Source: Diplodia intermedia (taxonomy: Eukaryota; Ascomycota; Dothideomycetes; Botryosphaeriales; Botryosphaeriaceae). Taken from it: 64,000 nucleotides of DNA. The notes under the pieces are model-generated. The model was not told where the DNA came from and searched no databases. It saw only the letters and a list, made by a program, of their open reading frames with translations. Location: the NCBI GenBank assembly GCA_021495925.1, contig JAKEKT010000005.1, positions 310,001 to 374,000 on the forward strand, given 5' to 3'. Made by a program: the position numbers and the translations under genes. Below, in pieces: positions 23,401 through 35,129 of this stretch. Each line of letters begins with the position of its first letter. The stretch's first letter is position 1.

Positions 23401-25170
23401 TGAATCTTCAAGCACGGACGCCGTCGCAGAGTATGCACTGAATCCGACTGCCAGGGTCAATGCCCTCACGACGTGGACTCTCGAGAGCAACGGAAGGAAA
23501 TATGTCCACGTTGTGGTGGGCAGTGTTGAAGGAGATGGCAGGAAGGGAACCGTTGTTTGCATTCAAAAGACTACAAAAGATGGCAAGACAAAGTTGGAAA
23601 AGACCAAGGACATGAAACTCAAGCAGCAAGTCACTGCGATAGCGAGCTATGGGGAATCGAACTTTCTTGTAGTATGCTACGGGAAGAAGCTGCTTGTATA
23701 CCAGTATAACGAGGAGACAAAGAGGTGAGTATCTTTGCTGCAAACGCCGTTCGCTCACTGTTCTGACCTGACGATTGCAGGATCCAAACGGCAGGAGAGC
23801 ATGATCTCCCATCTGCTGGTCTCTACGTTACCACGGAAGCGCCGTTCATCTGCGTCTCAACGGCCTGCGACTCTCTCATCATCCTGAAGGTTGAGCATGA
23901 CCCGCAAGACCGGACTGCTAACTCCATGAGGTTCGAGCTCCTCTTCTCAGACCGCCAGGCGCGCGATACTTCATTCCACCTACCGCTAGATGTTCCTCAC
24001 ATCTCAAAGAAGCGGGCCACCAATATACCAGATGATCCCGTCGATGGATTTACCTCTAGTGGCTTAGGCGGCGCGCACAGAAATGGCTTTGCCAAACCAA
24101 GTTCACCATCCGCTCCGTCCTCCAACCTGGTTCTCGTGGCTGATAAAGCTGGCTCACTGACACTTCTCCATCTCCCACGGCGACGAACGCAGCAAACCGC
24201 CGCACCGACCTTGCTCGAGGCGTCCTTACCTCGTAGCGTCATGCGCCTACGGCGCGGTCTGATTAGGCCAACGCTCCAGTACCAACGCAACAACCAATCG
24301 CAAGACTGCGGCGCACCGAACGGCGTGCTCGTCAACGACATCATCGGCGCCGCGTCGGATGGCACGCTGTTCGGCATCTCGCTCGTGGACGAGAAGGCGT
24401 GGCGGCTGCTGCGGCTGCTGCAGAACCTCTGCAACGTGCTGGATCGAGAGAAGCGGGCGGAGCGACCAGGTGGGATGCTCGTCCCGCTCGTCAACGTGGG
24501 CATGTCTCACCGATTGATCGCAGGGCCAGTGAGGCTTCTCGACGAGGCGGACGTCGTCGCCTTCGAGTCGGCAGCGACGAACGCCACACCGCAAGCGGAG
24601 GGCATGGACATCGACGGAGCGACCGACTACGGCGACTTCGACGACGACGACGACGACGACGCGGACGACGCGGCCATGGAACTCGACCACCCATCGTCGC
24701 CGGCGGGCGATTCGTCATCGTCGTCTTCGTTCGCGTCGCCGCATCCCGGGGGCCTTCATGCGCATCAACGACCTACCAACGGCAGGACGACGCTGCACGC
24801 GCAGGGCCCGCGGTTACACACGCAGAACCGCAGCGTGGAGGCGCTGTTGCGCGTCCTGGATCCCGACAAGGACACGGCAGGGCTCAAGCGGCGGACCGCT
24901 TACCATGTCGATGGCGATACGCTGATGCGCTTTATGGGTAGAGAGGGCGATGATCTGCTGCACGCGATGCTGCAGATGGTTTGCGGGGGTGGACCGGGCG
25001 GGCCCGGCGAGGAGATTCGGTGGAAGTTTGTGGAGTGTGCGAGGGACGTGGTGGGCGAGGAAGGCGGTGGAAGCCCGATGGTCGAGGAACAAGTTGGTGG
25101 TGATGAGGTTGAGGTGGTGGTGCGGAGGGTGGTGAAGTGGTTGAGGGGTGTGCTGGCGCCGGTTCTGTGA
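20405..25170 (+). CDS. MMS1_N/CPSF-A superfamily beta-propeller protein
   Basis: Large WD-like beta-propeller protein related to DDB1, SF3b130/Rse1, CPSF160/Cft1 and Mms1. These act as scaffolds in ubiquitin ligases, splicing or 3' processing; which complex this one joins is not clear. Exons 20405..21311, 21362..21795, 21845..23724 and 23781..25170 encode 1536 aa. Splices restore LLIPLQHGPSFILAG, GEIVK-IGQWRDE and EETKR-IQTAGEH. The N-terminal half fits the MMS1_N region (WIIPARIRNREKNDVVFIG, LQHGPSFILAGHVEIYI). An Asp-rich run near residues 1355-1366 and a Ser-rich linker interrupt the C-terminal part. The N-terminus differs from Rse1, Cft1 and Ddb1, so I think it is the separate fungal paralogue, sometimes annotated as thermotolerance protein. 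Confidence 0.82.
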
Positions 25171-25839
25171 AGGGACGGAACGATGCCGGCGAATGTGCTT
25201 TGACAGGTCCCATGGACACGCCTGGGAGTATGTCTTCGCCGGCGGACGGAGGGGATTTCGATGTGTGTCTTCCCGTTCTTCTCTTGTGCTCTTCTCTTCT
25301 TTCACTCCACTCCCTCTTCTTTCATCCCATCGTCCCAAACATTTTAATCCCGATATTTGAATGCTCGCGGAGGAGACCCATAATCACAGGCTGGGTAGCT
25401 GAGTTTTCGGTTGTATATGGGTCGGCTTTCTCGTTTACGCAGTATTTATACACCAGTGGCTTCGCTTTTGGTTTGGGTGGTGTGCTCATAGCTAGCAACA
25501 GCGACTGCATGATAGACGGCCTCAGCATAGCGCAAATATTTATATTATTCCTATGTCCTTGGCTTTCGAGCGACTCTGCCGGCGGGTCTTATGTGGTGAA
25601 ACATTCCGTCTGACATGAAACACCCTTGTCTGAGGTTGTGGCCTTCGCAGCAATACTAATTACCAGAGCATTGCGGCAACGATATGTGGCCTGTTACGTA
25701 GACGCTCGGAGCGAGTTCGGCATGACTCGCAGCATCAAGTTGACAGCTCGCCTTCTACATCGACCACCAAGCTCCAGCTCCACAAACTCCAAAGCTCCCC
25801 GCTGGCCACCCCCACGCTGCATTTTTTTACTTGCCCAAC
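25171..25839. other. intergenic region
   Basis: The 3' flank of the beta-propeller gene is followed by the promoter region of the Yip1-family gene. The last 80 nt are C/A-rich and lead into the start context CCAACATG. No other frame or repeat is supported. Confidence 0.45.
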
Positions 25840-26996
25840 ATGTCGAACCGCGGCTACGATGTCGTTGTCGACGTCGACTCTGAGGTGGGTCACTTCAATT
25901 GCCTGTTGCGCGCAGGAGATTCCCAGGCATCACCGAAAGGACACACAACTGACGCGCGTTTCGCACTCAGGGCGACCTAGGCCATACCGACCTCCAAGAG
26001 GACCTCGAATTCCACCCCTCCAGTACGCCGACCTAGCTCTCCACGTCTCCCTCGTCTCCGCCTCGGCTAACGTCCATCCACCCGTAGACTTCGACTCCAA
26101 CGATGGCGGCAAGATCGCTCCGGACACGGCGCCCGCGGGCCACCGCCGTGGCGGCTCGCGCAGCAGCGCCTTCGGCGGCGCGGGTGCATCCTCATCCGGC
26201 GCGGGCGCGGGCGGCGGCGGCGCCTCGTCGTCGTCGAAGCGGTACCTGTGGAGCATCGGCTACTACCAGCAGTTCTTCGACGTGGACACGGCCGAGGTGC
26301 TGAAGCGGTGCTGGGCGGCCATCATGCCGCTGCGCTCCAACTTCCTCGACGTGCTCGAGGGCAACCCGGACCTGTACGGGCCCGTGTGGATCGCGACGAC
26401 GGTCGTCATGATCCTGTTCCTGACGGGCACCATGAGCCAGTACCTCGCCCGCTCCGGCGAGGACCACTTCCCCTACGACTTCCGGCTGCTGAGCGGCGGC
26501 GCCGGCCTCGTTTACGGCTACACCATCGTCGTGCCTGTGGCGCTGTGGGGCGTGCTGAAGTGGTTCGGGAGCGAGAGCGCCAACGTCATGGAGTGCTGGG
26601 CGCTGTATGGTTATGCGAACATCATCTGGATCCCGGTGGCGTTGATCAGCTGGAGTCCGATTACGAGTACGTGGATTCAGTGATAATAGGAGTTGAAGAG
26701 GTATCAGGTGCTAACGCTGGTATTCCGCAGTCCTCAACTACGTCTTCGTCGGCATCGGGTTCGCCGTCTCGGCTTTCTTCCTCTTCCGTAACCTCTACCC
26801 GGTCCTTAGCGCAACGGATGTCAAGACCTCGAAGATCTTGCTCATTGTCGTTGTTGCACTGCACGCGGGCTTAGCTATTGCGATCAAAATCCTGTTCTTT
26901 GCGCAAGGCAGCCCCGTCAGCAAGAAGCACGATGACGATTCTGACGACGAGGATGACGACAAGGTCAAGCTGCTGAAGATGCTCTTCCGATTCTAG
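25840..26996 (+). CDS. Yip1-family Golgi/ER membrane protein (YIPF1/2-like)
   Basis: Yip1-domain proteins bind Rab GTPases and shape ER-Golgi traffic. Exons are 25840..25884, 25971..26022, 26088..26666 and 26731..26996, giving 313 aa. The first exon holds only 15 codons. The junctions VDSE-GDLGHTDLQ, HPS-N-FDSNDG and SWSPIT-I-LNYVFVGIGFA are in frame and match the family. A Gly/Ser/Ala-rich linker precedes the conserved KRYLWSIGYYQQFFDVDT block at about residue 75. Five membrane helices follow, and the C-terminus is acidic then basic (SDDEDDD...KMLFRF). Splice donors are GTGGGT, GTACGC and GTACGT. Other Yip1 subfamilies cannot be excluded, but the sequence before the first helix fits YIPF1/2 best. 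Confidence 0.88.
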
Positions 26997-28392
26997 GAGG
27001 CCCGAATGGACAAGGATGAGTTGTATAACAAATAAAAGAATTACCTGGCATGGCGCTCGAATGGTTCGCTTGCAACCAAGATTGGGGATTCTGAGAGGTT
27101 GGAACTGGCTTCTGAGCAGCTGGAATGCTCTGTATGATGCTAGGGCATGGACAGGTACTGTTCTATTGCCATTTGCTCTCTGAGAGGTGTATGAATAGAA
27201 ACTGCCGGTGCTGCATTCACGACGGCGCTCAAATCAACACCAAATTATAAGATCAGGGTTTCCTGTTATCTGTGAGTCGATTCATACGTAGAGTCTGATC
27301 TGGAAGTAAACGGCATCATCCCGTATTTACCGTGCCTCCGCTGCCGCTTACTGTTCTAGATTCTGGACCTCCCTACCACACGCTCCGCATAAATGGAGCA
27401 GACGATTTGTCAGAAGACACGCCGATGCAGTCTCCCACTGATGGATCGAAACAGTTTGGTAAATAACGATCATCGCGGGGAGTTCATGTTCCATTTGCCG
27501 GACTGACTCTGTTTTCGGTGAGGATGGCGACTACTACCTAATGACTGACAAGCTCAAGCTGTCTCTTCAGTACCGAATGGAGACCCTAAGCCGGACATTG
27601 CCAGACTTGCCCTGCGTGGACGGTACAGACCATGATACTAAGCCTGGCCCTGGTTCGAGAGCTTATCCGGATAGCCATGCGCATAGCAAGCCTCGTAATC
27701 TGTCTCCGGAGCTCTGGCGTCGGGCCTGCACCCTCGTTTTTGCAGAGAACAACGGTGGCCCGGGGATACGAGGCTCGAAGTCGTGTGCCGATCACGGCGC
27801 GCGAAAGTCCCCACCTTGATCATCTGAAAACTTGTTTCCAAAAATGGCAAACTTCCAACCAATGGCCGGGACTTGAGGTGTCAACGATAAACAGCCCTCT
27901 CCCTCCTGCCAATGTAGCCCACGGTCCGTGCACCAATCGGGCCCCTCGGCCGCACGTCATTCCCGCCTGCTAAGCAAGCCTTCCCCGGACGCCTCTTTTG
28001 CCGCCTCGTATCCATCTTTCTCGGCCCATTTGACATCATCTTGGGCGAAAATGACAGCTGCTGTGCTATGCCTGCCAGACTGACTCTTCTTTGATGGCCC
28101 TTGGACGCCTTCACCCTCCGGCCTGTAGTGGCGCCCGACCTCGTGTTCAGCGGTGGGTGCACGGATGGTGATCAAAGCTGGCCGTGGGCCTGCAATACAG
28201 CGCTGTCACGATGCCGTGAGCTGCCGCCCTACTATTCCCGTGAATATCCGCAGTCCATATAGATGTGGGCTGGGATTCCAGTTCAGGCATCTATATATAT
28301 CTTTCCCCAAATCGTCAGGCTCTCTCCTCTCCTTCTACCTGCAACAGACTAAACGAAAACAAACACACAAGCTCAACATCCCACCCAACCAC
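26997..28392. other. intergenic region
   Basis: Short frames occur on both strands (for example 27541..27819) but none has a recognisable domain or convincing composition. A TATA-like run of alternating T and A at about 28288-28300 is followed by a pyrimidine-rich then A/C-rich leader up to 28392, which looks like a promoter for a small transcript. Confidence 0.4.
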
Positions 28393-28527
28393 ATGCCCAA
28401 AAAGCAAAAACGAAGTTTTCCGCCTCAACCACCCTCACCGGGGCGCGCTACAGCCCCGCCCTCTCCTAGCGCAGCCATGATAATGTCGAATGATCCCATT
28501 CATGCAAGTACTTGGGCCGTATTTTGA
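28393..28527 (+). CDS. possible 44-aa microprotein ORF
   Basis: This is a very short frame, basic and Pro-rich, beginning MPKKQKRS. It is listed only because its upstream DNA looks like a real fungal core promoter: TATA-like run about 95 nt upstream, C/T-rich start region, A/C-rich leader and a good ATG context (CAACCACATG). It could also be the first exon of an undetected small gene, or a leader of a noncoding RNA. No homology is recognised. Confidence 0.18.
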   Translation: MPKKQKRSFPPQPPSPGRATAPPSPSAAMIMSNDPIHASTWAVF

Positions 28528-28640
28528 GTGACTGGTTTTCATTTTCGACTTTTTCGTGTTGACCCGGTTCTACGGTTGGCGCCGATCCACTAATGCTCTA
28601 TAAGCGCTGGTATCTATCTCGTGCCCACCGACAAAGCCTT

Positions 28641-31600
28641 TCACTCTGAATACTCGTCTATCACGCTCCTCGGTTTCTCGAACTTCCCGATGGGCGAGTA
28701 GGCCAGGTCGTCCAAGCCGAAAGCCTTCGGCCCGCCCAGCTCCACGCCCCTCGGCGTCGAAGTCCACCTGTCGGACGCGGTGATGCCCAAGACGACGACC
28801 AGCAAGCCGTACCGGTACTCGGGCGTCCCGATGGCCTCGCCGTTTTGGGCGTCGATGCAGGAAATCAGGTCGGGCACGATGGCCAGCGTCTCCTCCCCGG
28901 TTCCGTCCGCCTTGACCTTGAACGCGGCGATGTTCTCGTTCTTGAACGGGATCCTGACGGTGCCCTCGAACGATTCTTTCTTCCCTCCGGCCCCGTCCTC
29001 GCCATCGAGGTCGTCGGCGGCGGCGGCGGTGGCTTCGATGACGACTTCGCCGTAGACGTGCCCGTTGCGCAGCGTGCGCTCGACGCCGACGATCTTGCCC
29101 TTGAAGAGGACCTTCGCGGAGCCGGAACCGCCCACTTCGTCGACGATGGACTCGGCGACGGTGTCGATGCGGTTGGAGCGTCGGGCTTTGTGGACGGCGC
29201 GGCCGATGCGCCAGGACAGTGAGATGGTGTGCTCGACCACCCACCGCTTCGTCTCGGCTGCAAAAGTCACATTAGCTTCGGCTCCTTTGCTCCCTACTGC
29301 TACCTTGCAGCTCGTGGAGTCTTACCGCCTGTGACCGGCCCTTCGGCACAGCCGACGTGCGAGCCGAGCTCGGAGAGTCCAGCGCGGAAGACTCGCTCCA
29401 CTGTTTCGTCGCTCGTGGCTTTGGTCATGAACTGCAAGCATGATAAGTCTTCCGGCTCCTTGAAGCGGAGCCTTTGGGGATTTACTCACCACGACATTTC
29501 CGTTTCCATCGCACATGGTCGTCGGGGAGAAGATGGTCTTCCTCTCCGCGAAGACGACGGGCGTGGTCTGCCACTTGGTCGGATAAGCTCTGCCCATCCA
29601 GTCGCCGTCAACGGTGGGGATGTCCATGTTGGTGCTCGCGCCCAGGATCATGCCCTGCAAGCCGTTGCCACCACCGATTTCGAGGGCAATCATGTGTGTG
29701 GCTTTGTCTTTCACGAGGCTATACAGCTCATCCTGAGCCTCCATCATCCTGTTTGGTCTCCGGTCAGCGACGCACTGTTTCCTTTGCGGTATACCGACAA
29801 ACTTACTCGTCGCCTGCGAGCTTCTCGATGCCAACAGTCGGCGAGCCCGCTCCTCCACCGCAACCCACGCGGTCGTCGTCCTTCAGGTCTTCCGGGCTGA
29901 CGACCTTGACAACGGCACCATTCCGCAGCATCGTACGCAGGCGCAGCATACTCGAGTAAGGACTGCCGCCGCCGCCGGTGCCCAGGATGTAGCAACCGGT
30001 CGAAATCCACGCCAGGTCCGTCTCCGAAATGTACCACACCCTATCCTTCACCGTCGGCCTGTAGGCTTCAAAGTCGAAAACGTCCTGCTCCGCGGATTCC
30101 TTCTCCTTGCCCACCACCTCCCCAACGCCGCCCTTCCCCTTTTCGTACTCGGCCATCGCGCTCCCGTCGTCGTCGGCCACCCCGTCTCGCTCAAGAACAC
30201 CATCACCATCACCATCCGCTCCATCCGCCCCAGCAGCATACTCGCCCGCCCTCCCGTAATCAAACTCCCCCGCCGCCCTCACGACGAACCTGCTCAGGTT
30301 CGCCACGTACTGCAACGGCAGCACGTCCACCTCGACGACGCGACACCCATCCCTCTCCGCGCCCGCCGCGACGGCCTTCTCCACCGCCTCGGCCTCCAGC
30401 TCGGCCAGCCACTCCCGCGCCCCCTTCCGCTCCGACGTCGCCCGCACCGCGTCGACGACCGCGCTGACGCCCGCCATGGCCGCGCCCACGGCGTTCGCCA
30501 CGCCCGCGAACCGCGGCCGCACGACGCGCGACGCGCCCCGCAGGGCCGCGGGGGCGACGACGGCGCCGCCGCCGACGAGCACGACGGGCACGGCCGCCGG
30601 CGATGTCTTCATCGTGTCGACGACGGCCTCGAGCTTGCGCTTGACGACGGCCGCGAACGCGGCGGCGTCGGCGGGGCGGATGGCGGCGCGGGCGGCGGCG
30701 GCGTGCGTGGCCGAGGCGAGGGCGAGGCGAGGGTCGCCGGCGAGCGTGTAGTCGGTGGCCGTGGGCACGGCGCCGCCGAACGAGAGGGCGGCGGTTTGGA
30801 TCGCGTACCCGACGCTGTCGGGGCCGACGGTGAGGGCGTCGGTGGTCGCGGAGCGGCGGACGATGGAGCCGCCGCCGAGGCCGATGCTGGATGTTGGGGG
30901 TGTGGTTAGTGGGGGGGTTTGAAGGTGGGGTTGCGAAATGATGAATGAGATGACTTGGAAGTATCGAGATAATTGAACGACTAAAAGGACAGTCAAGGGA
31001 GAAGTGAAGCATTTGAAGAGATATAGACCAGAGCAATCAGAACTCGAAGCAATCAAAACTTACCTCTTGACGTCCGGGCATGAGAAGTTCATCCTCACAC
31101 CCGCAAAGTCACTGAAAGCGGCAGCCTGCCTGGGAAAGCCGTTGGCCAGCAGCAAGCCCACGTCTGTCGTGGTGCCGCCCACATCCACCACCATCATCGG
31201 CTCCTTCTTGCCCTTCCCCTGTTCACCCCCGCTCTCGCCCGCTACCAGGAACGCAGCGCCCCGCATACTGTTGGTGGGCCCGCTGCTGAACGTCCTGATG
31301 GGCAGCCTCGCAGCAGCCTCGCCACTCAAGATGGTGCCGTCGTTCTGGGTAATGAAGACGGGACACCGCAGGCCCAGCTTGCGCACGGGTTCGCGGAAAG
31401 AGCGGATGGTGCGGCGGGCAAAGGCCAAGATGGCCGCGTTCAGCACGGCGCCGTTCTCGCGCTCGAGGAAGCCCAGCTGCGGGACGACGTCGCGCGCGCA
31501 CACGACGTCGACGGCCGGGGGCAAGCAGCGGCCCGCGACGGCGGCGGCGCGGGCTTCCTGGTTGCGGGCGGGGTCGTCGTGATCGATGGGCGAGAAGACT

Positions 31601-32331
31601 CCGTTCACGACGACGGCGGCGATGGGCCGAGGCTGGGAGATGGCGGCGATGTCGGCGCAGACGGATGCGAGTTCTTGCTCGTCGATGTCGGAGATTGGCC
31701 GTCCGTCGACTTCGAGACCGCCCTTGACCTGGGCGTGGTGCCCTAAGACCAGCGAGCGGAGGTCTGGTGGCCAGTCGACGCATGGGGGTGCGTGCTTGCC
31801 GAATGGTCCGGAGAGACGGATCACGGCCACTCGGGAGAGGCGGGCAGCATCACGCTCGATGACGGCGTTGACGAAGTGCTGGATTTGGTTAGGGGAGGGT
31901 CAAGAAGTGAGACAGTATTGAAGAAGCTATGGTAATACACAGAAGGGGGGAGGGGATTGTACAATGGATGTATAGGGAAGTGATGGAGAAAGCAATTACA
32001 GTGGTTCCAATGGTGACGCTAGCCACCTCGTCAGGGTTGATCTTGGACTGCTCGAACATGGAGACAAGGGCATCATTGATTCCGAGGCTTGGATTGGTGG
32101 TGGTGGGAGCCTTGTGCCTTCTCAAAGGTGAGTAAGTCGTGTATCAAAATGCATCCCCAAGGGCTACTTACCAGGCAACGATTCCCTTGTCCGGCTCGGA
32201 GGCACGCAGAGGGTCAAGGATGACACCATCTGTATTGGTGCTGTCAGACTGGATATCAGAAGAGCCCGCTGCTTGGAGAGGGATACTGACCCTCCGACGT
32301 CGACGCCGATTCGCAACCTCTTCACGGCCAT
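28641..32331 (-). CDS. hydantoinase A / DUF917 (S-Me-THD) fusion enzyme
   Basis: ATP-dependent amidohydrolase of the hydantoinase/oxoprolinase family, expected to open a cyclic amide ring (hydantoin- or oxoproline-like); the substrate is unknown. Eight minus-strand exons are 32291..32331, 32172..32240, 32000..32117, 31064..31878, 29807..30886, 29490..29748, 29326..29431 and 28641..29257, totalling 1034 aa. Every junction restores a family motif, e.g. GVDVGG-TNTDG, IVA-W-HKAP, IGTT-HFVNAVIERD and DVK-SIGLGGGSIV. Two actin-like ATP motifs are seen: DVGGTNTD at residues 11-18 and DVGGTTTD near 306-313. The DUF917 part starts near residue 635 (ISETDLAWISTGCYILGTGG). The first four introns are in the hydantoinase part. 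Its start is 765 nt from a divergent NCS1 permease gene, which suggests joint use. Confidence 0.9.
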
Positions 32332-33096
32332 TCTGAAGCGTCCGGATCCGGCGTTGGCACGTGTGGCTTACCCGGAGAAGTAGTGACGCGTGGATGAAGC
32401 TTGAGGACTTGTCGGCGGAAGGCACCAGGGGAGGCTGCAGATTGGTGCGCGGGCGATGCGCAGAGTGCTATGATGCAGCAGGCGTAGGTATAGACATAGG
32501 CATAGGCATCAGCGGTGGTGGTTGGTGGTTTGGAGGAAGGAGCGGGCGGCCACCGCGATCGGACGTGATCGGCTCCTTCTCCGCCGACCGGGGCGCGCAG
32601 CTTCGTTATCACCCGGAGCACGATCGTCCGGCTATCACCGCCTACCTTGAATCCCATCTTCTCGTCGGGGGGCGGGTGGACCTTCCATGCGCCGAGTCAG
32701 CGTGTTGCAGAAAGTGAGCAATCGAAGCTGTGGGTGGAGGAGATGAAGCGCGTCATCAAGTTCACACCAACTGGCCGGGTATGATGCGATTGCGCTCTGC
32801 AGCATGCACCCCGGCCAAAAGCTGCGGGCGCACGCATCTCCGGCTGTTGGCGAGGGCCAGCCGGCGCAGCATCTGTCGTCCCGGCTCGGCAGTAGCTTCA
32901 TCTCCCCATGAATCATCCCCGATGAAACTCTCATCACGCTGTCCTCGAGATAAGAACCGCTTGCACGTGGAGATCAGCGACTGTTGCGCTCGCCACACAC
33001 CACTCTGACCCCAGCTTATCACAACTGCCGACCATGTAAAACCCGCCTGCAGCCCGGCCTGCTGTCCCGACCGACCAGTACCCAACACTGCCCTCC
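32332..33096. promoter_or_regulatory. divergent promoter with four GATA-factor consensus sites
   Basis: This 765-nt region separates the hydantoinase and permease starts. HGATAR elements, the binding sequence of AreA/Nit2-type nitrogen regulators, are seen at 32606-32611 (TGATAA, minus), 32632-32637 (TGATAG, minus), 32948-32953 (AGATAA, plus) and 33016-33021 (TGATAA, minus). About two would be expected by chance at equal base composition. A short AT-rich repeat of ATAGGC/ATAGAC type lies at 32487-32510. Nitrogen control is inferred, not shown. Confidence 0.5.
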
Positions 33097-34958
33097 ATGG
33101 CTACTACGCTGCGCTTCCGCCAGCTCAAGGACAAGGCGAAGCTCCAGGGCAAGGAGGAAGAGCATGAAGAGGCCAACTCCTGGTCCAACCGGGATCTCAT
33201 CCCACTTCCGCCGTCCCGGAGAACGTGGGGTTGGTTCCACTTCTTCGGCTACTGGACCATCAACAGCCTGAACGTTTCCAATTGGCAAAGCCCCAATACT
33301 TTCCTAAGTATGTCCATGTACCGTTCGCGCTTCCAGGCCTTGACTGACCTTCGTTTCCCCAGCCTATGGCTTGTCTGTTCCTCAGTCTTTGTGCGTCATC
33401 GTCGTCGGGAGAGCATTGATCTGTTTCTTCTCCACCTTGGTTGCTTGGTGCGGCCTCCGATGGCACATCGGCTTCACTATCCAGAACAGATACACTTGGG
33501 GCTTGCGTGGAAGCTACATTCCGCTTCTCCAACGTATCTTGCTGAACTTCATCTGGTGTGCCGTCCAATGCTGGAATGGAGGCAGGCTGACTGCGTAAGT
33601 GAATCCTGTCAACAATGACCTCGCAACAAGTAAACTGACCAGTACGCAGTGTTTGCATTGCCGCCATCTGGCCCTCATTTGCTTCCATGCACAACACCTT
33701 ACCCTCATCAATGCCTACAACCACCTACCAGTTCGTCGGCTTCATCGTCTTCTGGTGCCTCTCGTTCCCCTTCCTTCTCGTGCGCCCCGAGCGATTCAAA
33801 CTACCATTCCAGATCACTTCCATCTACTGCGGCCTCGGAATGATCTGCATGCTCATTTGGTCTTTGTCCGCCGCCAAGGGCGTCGGTCCACTGTGGAGTC
33901 AAGGCCAGACCATCCCCGCCACCTCGTCCTGGAACACCTCCTGGCTCATGATGCGCGGCATCAACCAGATGATTGGCGGTATCGCCGCCGGCATCACCAA
34001 CGGCTCCGACTTCTCCCGCTATGCGCGCGGTCCGAAGCACTACGTTGTCGGTACCATCACATCCGCGTGGATCACCGGCACGCTCGTCAGCCTGGTCGGC
34101 CTCGTCGTCACCTCGGCCTGCCAGAAGCTCTACGGCGAGGTCTTTTGGAACCCGCCGGACCTGCTGATGCGGATGATGGACTCCGGCCAGGGCTCCAGCA
34201 AAGCGCGCGCCGGCGTCTTCTTCCTCGCCGCGGGCTTCGCGCTGACGGGCATGTTCGAGAACGTGTGCGGCAACGCCGTGGCCGGCGGCATCGACCTGGC
34301 GGGCCTGTTCCCGCGCTACGTCGACATCCGGCGCGGCGCCATCATCACCTTCGTCGCCGTCTGGGTCGTGCAGCCGTGGCAGCTCATCAACAAGGCCGCC
34401 ACCTTCGTCTCCGTCCTCAGCTCCTTCGCCGTCTTCCTGTCGCCCATCATGGGCGTCATGGTCGCCGACTTCTACTTCGTCCGCCGCGGCCGCATCAAGC
34501 TCAGCCATCTGTATCGCACCCACGACACAGACTATTGGTTTACCAAGGGCTTCAACTGGCGCGTCGTCCCGTGTTGGCTCGCCGGCTGGGCGCCCACGAT
34601 CGGTGGGCTGGTCGTCACCGTCCAGGAGAAGGAGGATGCGCCGAGGGCGCTGTACGAGTTGTACTATATGGCATTCCTCATTGGTGAGCTCACCTTGTTG
34701 TTGCTACTTTTGACTAGCATGCTAATCGCTTCACCAGGTTTCTTCATCAGTGGAACCTTGTTCTTCGTTCTGAACAAGGTCTTCCCGTACGGAGGATGCG
34801 GCGAATACGACCAAGTGGATGTCTATGGCACCTTCACGCCCAAGGAAGCCGCTGCATTGGACATCATCCCGACAACGACAGACCCGCTGGAGGAAATCCA
34901 GGGGTACAGTCCGCAGGTGGAGAAGGAGCCGCAGGAGACTGTGACGAGAAAAGCATAA
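33097..34958 (+). CDS. NCS1-family purine/pyrimidine/allantoin-type permease
   Basis: Proton-coupled plasma-membrane transporter of the NCS1 (Fur-like) family, which takes up uracil, uridine, allantoin, hydantoins or thiamine in different members. Exons 33097..33307, 33363..33594, 33650..34683 and 34738..34958 encode 565 aa with about 12 membrane helices. Splices restore NTFL-T-YGLSVPQ, LTA-VCIAAIWP and AFLI-G-FFISG. The N-terminal LPPSRRTWGWFHFFGYW and SLNVSNWQSPNT segments, and GINQMIGGIAAGITNGSDFS in the middle, are NCS1 hallmarks. Loops and termini are hydrophilic, and the tail is acidic. Its divergent position next to a hydantoinase-family enzyme suggests that it imports that enzyme's substrate. 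The substrate cannot be read from the sequence. Confidence 0.9.
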
Positions 34959-35129
34959 GCACCAAACAGAGGGCGGCCAACTTTCGTCAATGGAAGATAT
35001 AATGTGCAAGTTATCGAAAAGATAATGGCGTTTACCATAATGGCTTAATGTTCGAGATGACTTTGTTCCCTACCGCGCACAATATATATGGATCAGACCT
35101 ACTTGACCACCACTCTTCAAGCTCCCCAA

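Noticed and set aside
20405..25170. Assignment as Rse1 (SF3b130) or Cft1 (CPSF160)
   Set aside because: The N-terminal sequence does not match the conserved starts of either; only the general MMS1_N/CPSF-A fold is supported.
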